Positions 49,999-61,135 of a stretch of 64,000 nt of DNA are shown piece after piece; the stretch's first letter is position 1; every line of letters begins with the position of its first letter. The stretch is taken from positions 1 to 64,000 of the forward strand of contig NZ_JACOPQ010000005.1 in the NCBI RefSeq assembly GCF_014287675.1, written 5' to 3'. Under the pieces are notes generated by a model, which had not been told where the DNA came from, searched no databases, and was given only the letters and a program-made list of their open reading frames with translations. This DNA comes from Lawsonibacter faecis. Lineage in GTDB: Bacteria; Bacillota; Clostridia; Oscillospirales; Oscillospiraceae. A program made the position numbers and the translations under genes.

Positions 49999-51135
49999 AT
50001 GATATATCTCGATAACGCCGCCACCACCCAGGTCTGCCCCGAGGCCGCCCAGGCGGCGGTACGGGCCATGACCCGGGACTTCGGCAACCCCTCCTCCCGC
50101 TACCCGCTGGGAAAGGCCGCCGCCAGCGCCATGGCCGCCGCCCGCTGGGAGGTTGCCGCCGCCCTGGGCTGCGGGGCGGACGAGGTATTCTTCACCTCCT
50201 GCGGCACCGAGGGGGACAACTGGGCCATCCAGGGCGCGCTGGAGCTGGGCAGGCGCAGGGGGAGGCACATCATCACCACCGCCTTCGAGCACTCCGCCGT
50301 GCTGGAGCCCTGCAAGGCCCTGGAGCGGGAGGGCTATGAGGTCACCTACCTGAAGCCCGGCAAAAGCGGCCATATCTCTATGGCCGATCTGCGCAATGCC
50401 CTGCGGCCCGACACGGTGTTGGTGTCCATCATGCTGGTAAACAATGAACTGGGCACCGTCCAGGACCTCGCCGGCGCCGCCGGGGCCATCAAGGAGGCGG
50501 GCTCCCCCGCCCTGCTCCACACGGACGCGGTCCAGGGATTTTTGAAAATTCCCTTCACACCCAAGGGACTGGGGGCGGACCTGCTGACGGTCTCCGGCCA
50601 TAAAATCCGGGCCCCCAAGGGAATCGGGGCGCTCTATATCCGCAGGGGGCTCCGGTTTCCGCCCCTCCTCCTGGGGGGCGGGCAGGAAAACGGCCTGCGG
50701 CCCGGAACGGAGCCCACGGCCCAGATCGCGGCCTTTGCCGCCGCCTGCAGGCTGGGCCGTGAGACCAGAGACGAGTATACGCCGCGTATGTCCGCATTGA
50801 AACAATACGCATTGGAATCGCTTTTGAGTGCCCTGCCCGAGCTGAGGCAGGTCGGCGTGGGCGATGCTCCCCATATCCTCTGCCTCACCCTGCCGGGGTA
50901 TAAGAGCGAGGTGCTGGTGCGGGTGCTGGGGGATCTGGGGGTGTGCGTCTCCGCCGGCTCCGCCTGCCACAGAGGCAGGCCCAGCCATGTCTTCGCCGCC
51001 CTGGGTATTTCCAAGAAGGAGATGGACGGGGCCTTTCGGGTATCCTTCTCCCCCGAGAGCACCCGTGAGGACGTGGACGGCCTCCGGGACGCGCTGGTCC
51101 GCGCCCGGGAGATGCTGTTCACCACATTGTCCTGA
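49999..51135 (+). CDS. Cysteine desulfurase (NifS/IscS-like, class V aminotransferase)
   Basis: The 378-residue PLP enzyme starts MIYLDNAATTQ, has AFEHSAVLEP, the PLP lysine K202 in SGHKIRAPKG and the active-site cysteine C323 in SAGSACHRGR. It takes sulfur from cysteine as a persulfide for Fe-S clusters or thiolated cofactors. No IscU, NifU or ThiI gene is adjacent, so which acceptor it serves is open. GGGAGGGA precedes the ATG. Confidence 0.92.
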   Translation: MIYLDNAATTQVCPEAAQAAVRAMTRDFGNPSSRYPLGKAAASAMAAARWEVAAALGCGADEVFFTSCGTEGDNWAIQGALELGRRRGRHIITTAFEHSAVLEPCKALEREGYEVTYLKPGKSGHISMADLRNALRPDTVLVSIMLVNNELGTVQDLAGAAGAIKEAGSPALLHTDAVQGFLKIPFTPKGLGADLLTVSGHKIRAPKGIGALYIRRGLRFPPLLLGGGQENGLRPGTEPTAQIAAFAAACRLGRETRDEYTPRMSALKQYALESLLSALPELRQVGVGDAPHILCLTLPGYKSEVLVRVLGDLGVCVSAGSACHRGRPSHVFAALGISKKEMDGAFRVSFSPESTREDVDGLRDALVRAREMLFTTLS

Positions 51136-51253
51136 CAGGAGGCGCGCGGCGCGGCGGAAACCGGAAGGCCTCCCTCGCCGGGCGCACGTCCTTGGCCGGG
51201 CCGACTCCCCTTTCCCAATTCCACAATTAACGTAAATTATATTCGAGGTGTCT

Positions 51254-52654
51254 ATGCTCTCCTATATGAACCGCGGGCGGCTCTTTTATAAGGACGTCGT
51301 CACCCTGGCCCTGCCCATTATCGCCCAGAATCTGATCACCGAGTCCCTGGCCCTGGTGGACACCTTCATGGTGGGCTCCCTGCCGGGAGACGCGCCCATG
51401 GCGGCGGTGACCCTGGCCAACATCCCCATCTTTGTCATTCTGCTGCTGATCTTTGGCCTCCAGTCCGGGGCGTCGGTTCTCATCAGTCAGTTCTGGGGCA
51501 AGGGGGACACCGACTCCATCAACCGGGTTATCGGCATAGGAGTCTACGCCGCGGGAGCCATTACCTTAACGTTCGCCCTCATTATGTTCTTTTTCCCGGT
51601 GCAGTTCATCGGCCTCTTCTCCAATAACGACGAGATCGTCGCCATCGCCGCCGAGTACGGCCGGATTGTGGGCTTCTCCTACGTCTTTAACTCCATCACT
51701 CAGGTCTACCTGGGGGCCCACCGCTCCATGGAGAACCCCAAGCTGGGCCTGGCGGTGCTCAGCGTGTCCATGTGCTCCAACACCTTTCTCAACTGGGTCT
51801 TCATCTTCGGCAACCTGGGCGCCCCGGCCCTGGGCGTGGTGGGCGCGGCGGTGGGCACGCTGTGCGCCCGCATTCTGGAGTTCATCGTCATGGCGGTCTA
51901 CGCCGTGTGCAACAAGCGCTTCCGCTTAAAACCCGCCCTCCTGCTCCGGCCGGGCAGGGAACTGATGAAGAGCTACGCCCGGTACTCCACCCCCGTGGTC
52001 CTCAACGAGACCATGTGGGGCCTGGGGACCTCCCTCTACCCCACCATCATGGGCTATATGGCCGGCTCCACCGAAATTCTGGCGGGGTATGCCATCTCAG
52101 GCAACATCGAGAAGGTCTGCACCGTGGTGGTCTTCGCCATCGCGGGCACGGCGGCCATCATCGTGGGACGGGAGATCGGCGCGGGCAGGGCCTCCACGGT
52201 CTACGATACGGGCAAATGCCTCAATACGCTGGCCTTCCTGACCGGGCTGGCCGTGGGGGCGGCGGGCATCCTGGGCGCCCTCTTCTTCGTCAGCCCCGTG
52301 GTCTACCCCCTCTTCGGCCTCTCCCAGGAGGCCCGGGACATCGCCACTATGATGCTTATCGTCACCTTCGCCTTCCTCTCGGTCCGCTCCTTCAACTCCA
52401 CCAACATCGTGGGCGTGCTCCGGGGCGGCGGGGACGTGCGGGCCGCCACCATTACCGACCTCATCCCCCTGTGGTGCTTTGCCCTGCCCCTGTCCGCCGT
52501 CTTCGGGCTGGTGCTGCATCTGGACATCTTCTGGGTCTATATGGGCATCTCACTGGAAAATGTGCTGAAGTTTTTCCTGGGCGTGCGTCGCTTCCGCTCG
52601 GGCGCGTGGATTCACGACGTCACCCAAATCAGCTATCGGAAGGCGGAGGTCTAG
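51254..52654 (+). CDS. MATE family multidrug efflux transporter
   Basis: The 466-residue membrane protein has twelve predicted hydrophobic segments. Its two homologous halves are marked by LALPIIAQNLITESLALVDT at the N-terminus and STPVVLNETMWGLGTSLYPT in the middle. MATE proteins export cationic drugs or metabolites by Na+ or H+ antiport. GAGGTG precedes ATG 51254; an in-frame GTG lies two codons earlier. The stop is one base from the next gene's ATG, so it is coupled to the metallo-beta-lactamase-fold gene. Confidence 0.92.
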   Translation: MLSYMNRGRLFYKDVVTLALPIIAQNLITESLALVDTFMVGSLPGDAPMAAVTLANIPIFVILLLIFGLQSGASVLISQFWGKGDTDSINRVIGIGVYAAGAITLTFALIMFFFPVQFIGLFSNNDEIVAIAAEYGRIVGFSYVFNSITQVYLGAHRSMENPKLGLAVLSVSMCSNTFLNWVFIFGNLGAPALGVVGAAVGTLCARILEFIVMAVYAVCNKRFRLKPALLLRPGRELMKSYARYSTPVVLNETMWGLGTSLYPTIMGYMAGSTEILAGYAISGNIEKVCTVVVFAIAGTAAIIVGREIGAGRASTVYDTGKCLNTLAFLTGLAVGAAGILGALFFVSPVVYPLFGLSQEARDIATMMLIVTFAFLSVRSFNSTNIVGVLRGGGDVRAATITDLIPLWCFALPLSAVFGLVLHLDIFWVYMGISLENVLKFFLGVRRFRSGAWIHDVTQISYRKAEV

Positions 52655-52655
52655 C

Positions 52656-53426
52656 ATGAAAATCACCGTTTTGATGGAGAATCACGCCCCCGACGCTCTC
52701 GTCTGCGAGCACGGGCTCTCCCTCCACATGGAGTACCGTGGCCGCAACGTCCTGCTGGACGCGGGAGCTTCTGGCCGCTTTGCGGAGAATGCCGCCGCCC
52801 TGGGGGTGGACCTCTCCGCGGTGGAGCTGGCCGTCCTCTCCCACGGCCACTGGGACCACGCCGACGGCCTGGGGGCCTTTTTTGAGGCCAACGCCCGCGC
52901 CAGGCTCTATGCCCGCCCGGCGATACTGGAGCCGGAGTGGCTGGACGCGGGGGGTGAGCGGGAGTTCATAGGCGTGAACCCCGCCCTGCTGGAGCGGTAT
53001 GCCGCCCGCTTGGACCTGGACGACGGGCCGCGGGAGATCCTTCCCGGCCTCCATCTGGTCCCCGACGCGGTGGCCCACGAGCAGTCCCTGGTGGCCGAGA
53101 CGGCCCGGGGGCTGGTGGTGATGAATTCCTGCTGCCACGCGGGGACCGGATACATCGTCAGAGATCTGCTGGAACGCTTTCCGGGACAAAAGGTGCACGC
53201 CGTCCTGGGCGGCTTCCACCTGATGGGTCTGCGCAGCCCGGACTCCCTGGGCGTGGCCCCCGGCATCGTGAAGAATCTGGGGCGCTGGCTCTGCGGCGAG
53301 ATGGGCGTGGAGCAGATCTATACCGGCCACTGCACCGGCGGCCCGGCATTTGCCCTCTTGAAGGAGGAGCTGGGGGACAGGGTCCACCATTTGCAGACGG
53401 GCGACACCATAAGCTTTGAGGATTGA
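52656..53426 (+). CDS. MBL-fold metallohydrolase (dihydropterin synthase-like)
   Basis: The 256-residue protein has the metallo-beta-lactamase fold with the metal motif HGHWDHADG, a later NSCCHAGTG and GGFHL, and TGHCTG near the end. This pattern matches the COG1237 group, which includes the archaeal beta-ribofuranosylaminobenzene phosphate-dihydropterin synthase, but bacterial members have no settled function. It follows the MATE gene with a one-base gap after GGCGGAGG and is the last gene before a terminator. Confidence 0.85.
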   Translation: MKITVLMENHAPDALVCEHGLSLHMEYRGRNVLLDAGASGRFAENAAALGVDLSAVELAVLSHGHWDHADGLGAFFEANARARLYARPAILEPEWLDAGGEREFIGVNPALLERYAARLDLDDGPREILPGLHLVPDAVAHEQSLVAETARGLVVMNSCCHAGTGYIVRDLLERFPGQKVHAVLGGFHLMGLRSPDSLGVAPGIVKNLGRWLCGEMGVEQIYTGHCTGGPAFALLKEELGDRVHHLQTGDTISFED

Positions 53427-53443
53427 CGCGCTCTGTATGAACG

Positions 53444-53475
53444 CCGGGCGGCCCAAAGGGCCGCCCGGACTTTTT
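53444..53475 (+). terminator. Rho-independent terminator
   Basis: CCGGGCGGCCC-aaa-GGGCCGCCCGG, AC, then five T residues. Confidence 0.92.
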
Positions 53476-53614
53476 GATTTCAAAGGGGCCGCGAGGAGGA
53501 GCGCTCCGCAGGCGGCGGGTGCGGCCTTGGGAACAGGAGAACGCTGTGTTTTAGCAATCCGCGGCAGATTCTGCTGCATTTTCGCCCGTTCACAAATCAT
53601 TTACATCCTGACTA

Positions 53615-53643
53615 TTGACATTGTAAGGGGATGGTGGTAAATT
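53615..53643 (+). promoter_or_regulatory. Promoter of the hrcA-grpE-dnaK-dnaJ operon
   Basis: TTGACA, 17 bases, TAAATT, ending just before the CIRCE operator. Confidence 0.85.
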
Positions 53644-53647
53644 TACG

Positions 53648-53674
53648 TTAGCACTCAGATGATATGAGTGCTAA
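53648..53674 (+). promoter_or_regulatory. CIRCE operator (HrcA binding site)
   Basis: A perfect CIRCE inverted repeat: TTAGCACTC, nine bases, GAGTGCTAA. It covers the expected transcription start, so HrcA blocks initiation until heat or misfolded protein draws off GroEL. Confidence 0.98.
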
Positions 53675-53698
53675 ATCTTGTGTGGAGGGGGGACTGGA

Positions 53699-54760
53699 AT
53701 GGAATTGACGGAGCGCAAAAAGCGTATTCTAAGAGTGGTCATTGAAAATTACATTGAGACCGCCGAGCCGGTGGGCTCCAAGACCATCGCCGAGTCCTCC
53801 GGCCTGGACATCTCCTCCGCCACCATCCGCAACGAGATGGCCGACCTGGAGGAGCTGGGCTATCTGGAGCAGCCCCACACCTCCGCCGGCCGCATTCCCT
53901 CCCCCAAGGGCTACCGGCTCTACGTCAATGAGCTGATGGACGACTACCGTCTGTCCATCCAGGAGACCCAGCGCATCAATCAGGCCCTCCATTTAAAGAT
54001 GGCGGAGCTGGACCGGGTCATCGACCAGGCGGGGCGCATCGTCTCCCAGCTTACCCAGTACCCTGCCTTCGCCCTCTCCTCGGGCATGGAGCGGGTGACC
54101 ATCCGCCGCTTTGACCTGCTGATGGTGGAGCGCAGCGCTTTCATCATCGTGGTCATGACCGACACCAACGTGGTGCGCAACCGCCTGGTGCGGCTCCCCT
54201 CGGATTTGAGCGAGCCCCAGCTCCAGCTTTTGAACACCCTGCTCAATACCACCTTCACCGGCCTTACCCTGGAGCAGATTACCCCCGAGCTCATGCGGGT
54301 AGCCCAGCACGCGGCCGGTGAGTCCTACGGGCTCATCTCCCTGGTGGTCTCCTTCGCCATCGAGGTGCTGGAGGAGCTGGAGCACCGGAAGGTGCACACC
54401 TCCGGCATTGCCCATCTCCTCGAGCACCCCGAGTACCGCAGCCTGGAGAAGGCCCAGACCCTCATGAGCTATCTCTCCGAGGACGCAGACCCCGCCCGCT
54501 TCCCCATCCCCAAGGGGGACCCCATGAGCATCCTCATCGGCCCGGAGAACGTGGCCGAGGCCCTCAAGGACACCAGCGTCGTGGTGGCGAGCTACGACAT
54601 CGGCGAGGGGATGCGGGGCGTCATCGGCGTGGTGGGACCCACCCGGATGGATTACGCCAAGATTACCGCCCGCCTCTCTTATCTGGCCCAGGGGCTGTCC
54701 AGTCTCTTCGGCCGGGGCGAGCTGCCTCCCAGCGCGGATGATAAGAATGACAAGAATTAG
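53699..54760 (+). CDS. hrcA: Heat-inducible transcription repressor HrcA
   Basis: The 353-residue protein has the N-terminal winged helix with SSATIRNEMADLEELGYLEQ and PHTSAGRIPSPKGYRLYV, and the C-terminal GVVGPTRMDY signature. It binds CIRCE to repress its own operon. ATG 53699 is the start; GGAGGGG lies about 7 bases upstream. It is the first gene of the operon, 25 bases after its operator. Confidence 0.98.
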   Translation: MELTERKKRILRVVIENYIETAEPVGSKTIAESSGLDISSATIRNEMADLEELGYLEQPHTSAGRIPSPKGYRLYVNELMDDYRLSIQETQRINQALHLKMAELDRVIDQAGRIVSQLTQYPAFALSSGMERVTIRRFDLLMVERSAFIIVVMTDTNVVRNRLVRLPSDLSEPQLQLLNTLLNTTFTGLTLEQITPELMRVAQHAAGESYGLISLVVSFAIEVLEELEHRKVHTSGIAHLLEHPEYRSLEKAQTLMSYLSEDADPARFPIPKGDPMSILIGPENVAEALKDTSVVVASYDIGEGMRGVIGVVGPTRMDYAKITARLSYLAQGLSSLFGRGELPPSADDKNDKN

Positions 54761-54777
54761 GAGGCTCCACATAGGAT

Positions 54778-55347
54778 ATGAGTAAGAAAGACAAGGAAAA
54801 GGCCCAGGTCCCCGAGGAGGAGACCGTCCAGACCGAGACCGCCGCGGAGAACCAGGGCGAGGCCGGGCAGGCCGCAGCCCCCGACGCCGCCGAGCTGACC
54901 GCCGCCCTGGCCCAGGCCGAGCAGGCCATGACGGCCCTTAAGGACAAGGAGGACCAGTTCCTCCGCCTGGCCGCGGAGTACGATAACTTCCGCCGCCGGA
55001 GCCAGAAGGAGAAGGAGTCCGTCTGGGCCGACGCCAAGGCGGAGACCGCCCTGGCGTTCCTCCCCGTGTACGACAACCTGGAGCGGGCCCTCAAGTCCCC
55101 CTGCGGCGATGAGGCCTACGCCAAGGGCGTGGAGATGACCATGAATCAGCTCAAGGAGGTTCTGACCAAGCTGGGCATCGAGGAGATTCCCGCCCTGGGC
55201 GAGACCTTCGACCCCAACCTCCACAACGCGGTGATGCATGTGGACGACGAGTCCGCCGCCGAGAACACCATTGTCGAGGTCTTTCAGACCGGGTTCAGGG
55301 CGGGAGACAAGGTGGTCCGGTTTGCGATGGTGAAGGTCGCAAATTAG
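54778..55347 (+). CDS. grpE: Nucleotide exchange factor GrpE
   Basis: GrpE releases ADP from DnaK. The 189-residue protein has a charged, disordered N-terminus, a long helix (about 35-85, with RLAAEYDNFRRRSQKEKE) and the C-terminal beta domain (FDPNLHNAVMHV, then TIVEVFQTGFRAGDKVVRFA). It lies 17 bases after hrcA. Confidence 0.97.
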   Translation: MSKKDKEKAQVPEEETVQTETAAENQGEAGQAAAPDAAELTAALAQAEQAMTALKDKEDQFLRLAAEYDNFRRRSQKEKESVWADAKAETALAFLPVYDNLERALKSPCGDEAYAKGVEMTMNQLKEVLTKLGIEEIPALGETFDPNLHNAVMHVDDESAAENTIVEVFQTGFRAGDKVVRFAMVKVAN

Positions 55348-55459
55348 GGTGAGGCGCCCGGCGCCCGTGAGCAGGGCTCAGCCCCGCCGGGAAGGGCGTG
55401 AGGCGCAACAGCCCGAGTTACTCTGTTAAAAACAATCTTTTATATAGGAGGACAACATT

Positions 55460-57322
<1,863 letters not shown>

Positions 57323-57328
57323 GATGTG

Positions 57329-57432
57329 AGAAGTAAAAGATAAAAAGCTGTCTGCGTGGGGACGGAAGATTTCTTTCGTCCCTCGCAGACTGTCTGGATT
57401 TGTCTCCTCAGCTTTTTATCTTTATTTCTTCT
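57329..57432 (+). other. Large two-part stem-loop between dnaK and dnaJ
   Basis: An outer stem pairs about 20 bases of AAGTAAAAGATAAAAAGCTG (57331-57350) with CAGCTTTTTATCTTTATTTC (57409-57428). An inner stem pairs TCTGCG..GGGACG with CGTCCC.CGCAGA. The RNA would fold into a long rod of about 100 bases. It could attenuate dnaJ relative to dnaK or protect the dnaK mRNA end. Confidence 0.75.
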
Positions 57433-57461
57433 GCCTTTTACTCTCACCGGAGGTGAACGAT

Positions 57462-58625
57462 ATGCCAGACCAAAAACGAGATTATTACGAAGTCCTGGGC
57501 GTGGCCAAGGGCGCGTCGGACGACGAGATAAAAAAGGCCTACCGCAAGCTGGCCAAGCAGTACCACCCGGATCTGCACCCGGACGACAAGGTGGCCGAGG
57601 GAAAATTCAAGGAGGTCAACGAGGCCTACGAGATCCTGTCCGACAAGGACAAGCGCGCCAAGTACGACCAGTTCGGCCACGCGGGTGTGGACCCCAACTT
57701 CGGCGCGGGCGGCGGGTACGGCGGCTTTACCGGAGCCGATTTCGGCGACTTCGACCTGGGAGATATCTTCGGCTCCTTCTTTGGCGGCGGCTTTGGCGGC
57801 GGGGGCGGCGGCCAGCGCCGCAACGGTCCCCAGAAGGGGGACACGCTCCGCGCCTCCATCACCATCACCTTTGAGGAGGCCGCCTTCGGCTGCGAGAAGG
57901 AGGTCACCCTCTCCCGCAGCGAACAGTGCGAGACCTGTCACGGCTCCGGCTGCGAGCCGGGCACCACGGCTGAGGTATGTCCCGACTGCCGGGGCACCGG
58001 CACCATCCGCATCCAGCGGGGCGGCGGCGCATTCTCCTTCGCCACCACCGCCCAGTGCCCCAAGTGCGGCGGCACGGGCAAAATCATCCACAGCCCCTGC
58101 AAGACCTGCGGCGGCCAGGGCGCGGTGCGCAAGCAGCGCAAGATTACCATCCAGATCCCGGCCGGTATCGACAACGGCCAGGCCGTTTCCCTCCGGGGTC
58201 AGGGCGGCGCGGGCAAGAACGGCGGTCCGGCGGGTGATCTGGTGATCTCCGTCACCGTCCGCCCCCACGAGTTTTTCAAGCGGGACGGCACCTCGGTCTA
58301 CTTAGACCAGAGCGTCTCCTTTCTCCAGGCGACTCTGGGGACGGAGCTGGAGATTCCTACCATCGACGGCAAGGTGAAGTGGACCCTGCCCGAAGGGACC
58401 CAGACCGGCACCACCTTCCGCCTGCGTGGCAAGGGCATCCCCAGCGTCAACGGCCGGGGCCGGGGCGACCAGTTTGTCACGGTCAACGTCCAGGTGCCCA
58501 GGAACCTGAGCCGGGAGCAGAAGGACGCCCTGCGCGACTACGCCCGGGCCATGGGTGAGCTGCCCGGCGAGGAAGAGGACGAGGGCCTGAAAGGTTTCTT
58601 TGACAAAAAGAGAAAAAAGAAATAA
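57462..58625 (+). CDS. dnaJ: Chaperone protein DnaJ
   Basis: The 387-residue type I DnaJ has the J domain (DYYEVLGVAKGASDDEIKKA, with HPD in YHPDLHPDD), a Gly/Phe-rich linker, four zinc repeats (CETCHGSGC, CPDCRGTGT, CPKCGGTGK, CKTCGGQGA) and the C-terminal client domain. It stimulates DnaK ATPase and delivers clients. GGAGGTGA precedes ATG 57462. It is separated from dnaK by a 139-base gap filled by a large stem-loop. Confidence 0.98.
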   Translation: MPDQKRDYYEVLGVAKGASDDEIKKAYRKLAKQYHPDLHPDDKVAEGKFKEVNEAYEILSDKDKRAKYDQFGHAGVDPNFGAGGGYGGFTGADFGDFDLGDIFGSFFGGGFGGGGGGQRRNGPQKGDTLRASITITFEEAAFGCEKEVTLSRSEQCETCHGSGCEPGTTAEVCPDCRGTGTIRIQRGGGAFSFATTAQCPKCGGTGKIIHSPCKTCGGQGAVRKQRKITIQIPAGIDNGQAVSLRGQGGAGKNGGPAGDLVISVTVRPHEFFKRDGTSVYLDQSVSFLQATLGTELEIPTIDGKVKWTLPEGTQTGTTFRLRGKGIPSVNGRGRGDQFVTVNVQVPRNLSREQKDALRDYARAMGELPGEEEDEGLKGFFDKKRKKK

Positions 58626-58628
58626 AAT

Positions 58629-58663
58629 AAGGGGTGGCATATTTGCCGCCCCTTTTCTTTTTT
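58629..58663 (+). terminator. Terminator of the heat-shock operon
   Basis: AAGGGGTGGCA with TGCCGCCCCTT (one G-T pair), then a long T-rich tail. Confidence 0.9.
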
Positions 58664-58829
58664 GTGTTTTGAACGGCAATCGGGCGGGGATAGTGTTTAA
58701 GAACGCGCCAGCGACCTTGCTCCATAGGACTCCGCCGCCCCTCTGCACGGCGCGCGGGCCGATCCCCGCGCCGTTTTTCCCGGCTTGTTTTCAAACATCT
58801 TTTCCATTTTTCTATTCTGGAGGTACCCT

Positions 58830-61004
58830 ATGGCCGGCCTCATTCAACAGCTTCAGGACAATGTCCTTCGGTACATCACGCCCGCCATCATCTTCCCCGT
58901 TCTGCTGCTGGCGGCCATCTTCTGCTTTTTCGCCTACTACTGGTACGCCATGTGCCCCAAGGAGGGCACGCTGGAGTGGATCTCCATGGCCAGCCGCAAG
59001 CCCAGGCCCTTCACCTTTGCGGGCAAGCGGCACCCCATGACCAAAAAGGACGCGCTGCCCCTGCTGCTGCTGACAGCGGTCTACGCCTTCTCCGCATTCT
59101 GGAGCCTGGGGTCCTTCACCGCGCCGCAGTCCTTCGCACAGCTCCCAGCCGGCAGCAGCGCCACCTTCTCGCTGAAGGAGGAGGCCGACATCACAAGCCT
59201 GATGTACTACACCGGCCTCAACACCGGCGCCTACACCCTGGAGGCCTCTGCCGACGGGGAGAATTGGGTCTCCCTCTGGGCGAAGACGGACGACGGCGGC
59301 AAGGTGGAGTCCTACTACTGGGCGGACGGCACGGGCTACTCGCCCAGCAAGGCGGTCAGCCAGAAGTACTCCCTGCTCTTCAAGTGGCAGGAGATTGTCC
59401 CCACGGCCCCGGTCCATGCCAAGTTCCTGCGCATCACCGCCATCCCAGACAGCGGGAAGGACTGGCTGGAGCTGGGCGAGCTGGCGCTCTACGGCGCGGA
59501 CGGCGAGCTGCTCCAGGTGGCCTACACTGACGGCAGCGCCGCCGCCCTCTTCGACGAGCAGGGCACCGTCCCCGCCATGCCCACCTGGTACAACTCCGGC
59601 TATTTTGACGAGATCTATCACCCCCGTACGGCCTATGAGCACATCCGGGGCATCTATCCCTATGAGATTACCCACCCGCCCCTGGGCAAGCTTATCATGA
59701 GCCTGGGGATCCAGATTTTTGGCATGACCCCCTTCGGCTGGCGGTTTATGGGCGCCCTCTTCGGCGTGGGGATGCTCCCCCTGCTGTATGTGTTCCTGAA
59801 AAACCTCTTCGGCAAGACGGCAGTCGCGGCCTGCGGCACCGCCCTCTTCGCCTTTGACTTCATGCACCTGACCCAGACCCGCATCGCTACCATCGACACC
59901 TACGGCGTTTTCTTTATCCTGGCGATGTACTTCTTTATGTACCGCTATCTGACCCTCCCCGCCGGGACCTCCTTTAAGAAGGGCGCGCTGCCCCTCTTCC
60001 TCTCGGGCCTCATGTGGGGCATCGGCGCCGCCAGCAAGTGGACGGTCATCTACGGGGCGGCGGGTCTGGCCCTGCTCTACTTCATCGGCCTCTACTTCAA
60101 GCTGCGGGACTGGCCTCAGGACGAGGGCGCGCCCCGGTTCGGCCCCTGGCTCGTCAAGACGCTGCTCTTCTCCGTCCTGTGCTTCGTTCTCATCCCGGCG
60201 GTGATCTACACCCTCTCCTACATTCCCTACGCCCTGGCCCGGGACGGACTCACGCTGGAGAATCTCATCCGGCAGATGTGGGAGAATCAGAAATATATGC
60301 TCACCTACCACCAGGGCGTCCACGATGTCCACCCCTACGAGTCCCGCTGGTACCAGTGGCTGGTGGACGGGCGGCCCATCCTCTACTATCTGGACAGTAC
60401 CTCGGGCGCGTCACAGGGGCTCAAGTGCGCCTTTGCCTCCTTCAATAACCCGGTGGTCTCCTGGGCGGGCCTGCTGGCCATTCTGGCCTGCGCAGCCCAG
60501 GCCTTCCGCCGCAAGTGGGCCAAGGCGTCCTTCTTCCTCGTCACCGCCGCAGGGGCGGCGACGGCCCTTGTCAAGGTGAATGGCATCCTGGACGCCTCGC
60601 TGGAGTCCTATGTCCGCACCCGGAACCTGGCGCTCATGATACTGGGCGTGGTCCTCTATCTGGCCTTCGGCGCCCTCGCCATCCACGCCTTCCCCCAGTA
60701 CTCGGCCAAGGCCCTCTTCATTGTGGTGGGGTACCTCTCCCAGCTGGTGCCGTGGCTGCTCATCGGCCGCACCACCTTCGCCTACCACTACTTCCCCTCC
60801 GTCATCTTCCTGGTGCTGGCCATCTGCTATGTCTTCAACGATCTCATGGAGCGCAGGGCCAAGGGCTGGCGGATTGCGCTCTACGGTCTGACCGGGACGG
60901 CCATCGCTCTCTACGCCGCCTTCTACCCCGTGCTGGTGGGCATTATGGTGCCCACCTGGTACACCGACAGCTTTATCCGCTGGCTGCCCAGCTGGCCCTT
61001 TTAG
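58830..61004 (+). CDS. PMT-type membrane glycosyltransferase with an F5/8-like extracellular segment
   Basis: The 724-residue protein has two N-terminal hydrophobic stretches and a roughly 135-residue extracellular stretch (about 100-235). That stretch reads like a discoidin/F5/8-type sugar-binding fold (TLEASADGENWVSLW, then AKFLRITAIPDSGKDWLELG). Next comes the PMT (GT39) signature YFDEIYHPRTAYEHI, THPPLGKLIMSLG, and about nine more helices. PMT enzymes transfer mannose or another hexose from a lipid phosphate to protein. GGAGGT precedes ATG 58830. The acceptor could be the surface proteins encoded elsewhere in the window; this is speculation. Confidence 0.85.
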   Translation: MAGLIQQLQDNVLRYITPAIIFPVLLLAAIFCFFAYYWYAMCPKEGTLEWISMASRKPRPFTFAGKRHPMTKKDALPLLLLTAVYAFSAFWSLGSFTAPQSFAQLPAGSSATFSLKEEADITSLMYYTGLNTGAYTLEASADGENWVSLWAKTDDGGKVESYYWADGTGYSPSKAVSQKYSLLFKWQEIVPTAPVHAKFLRITAIPDSGKDWLELGELALYGADGELLQVAYTDGSAAALFDEQGTVPAMPTWYNSGYFDEIYHPRTAYEHIRGIYPYEITHPPLGKLIMSLGIQIFGMTPFGWRFMGALFGVGMLPLLYVFLKNLFGKTAVAACGTALFAFDFMHLTQTRIATIDTYGVFFILAMYFFMYRYLTLPAGTSFKKGALPLFLSGLMWGIGAASKWTVIYGAAGLALLYFIGLYFKLRDWPQDEGAPRFGPWLVKTLLFSVLCFVLIPAVIYTLSYIPYALARDGLTLENLIRQMWENQKYMLTYHQGVHDVHPYESRWYQWLVDGRPILYYLDSTSGASQGLKCAFASFNNPVVSWAGLLAILACAAQAFRRKWAKASFFLVTAAGAATALVKVNGILDASLESYVRTRNLALMILGVVLYLAFGALAIHAFPQYSAKALFIVVGYLSQLVPWLLIGRTTFAYHYFPSVIFLVLAICYVFNDLMERRAKGWRIALYGLTGTAIALYAAFYPVLVGIMVPTWYTDSFIRWLPSWPF

Positions 61005-61135
61005 GCGCGGACATTTTCTCCGGAAAATGTGGTATTACGGCCGCGCCTCCCAGGGAGGGGCCAGTCCCCACTGGTTTGATACTCCCCTGCCCTGCGGGGT
61101 GAAATCAAGGATTGCATCTCTTATGGAGGTATTTT

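Noticed and set aside
53648..53674. Inverted repeat as a transcription terminator
   Set aside because: It matches CIRCE exactly and lies between the promoter and hrcA, so it is an operator.
61012..61031. Hairpin after the PMT gene as a terminator
   Set aside because: The 8-bp stem is AT-rich and lacks a T-tract; it is noted only in the PHP gene entry.
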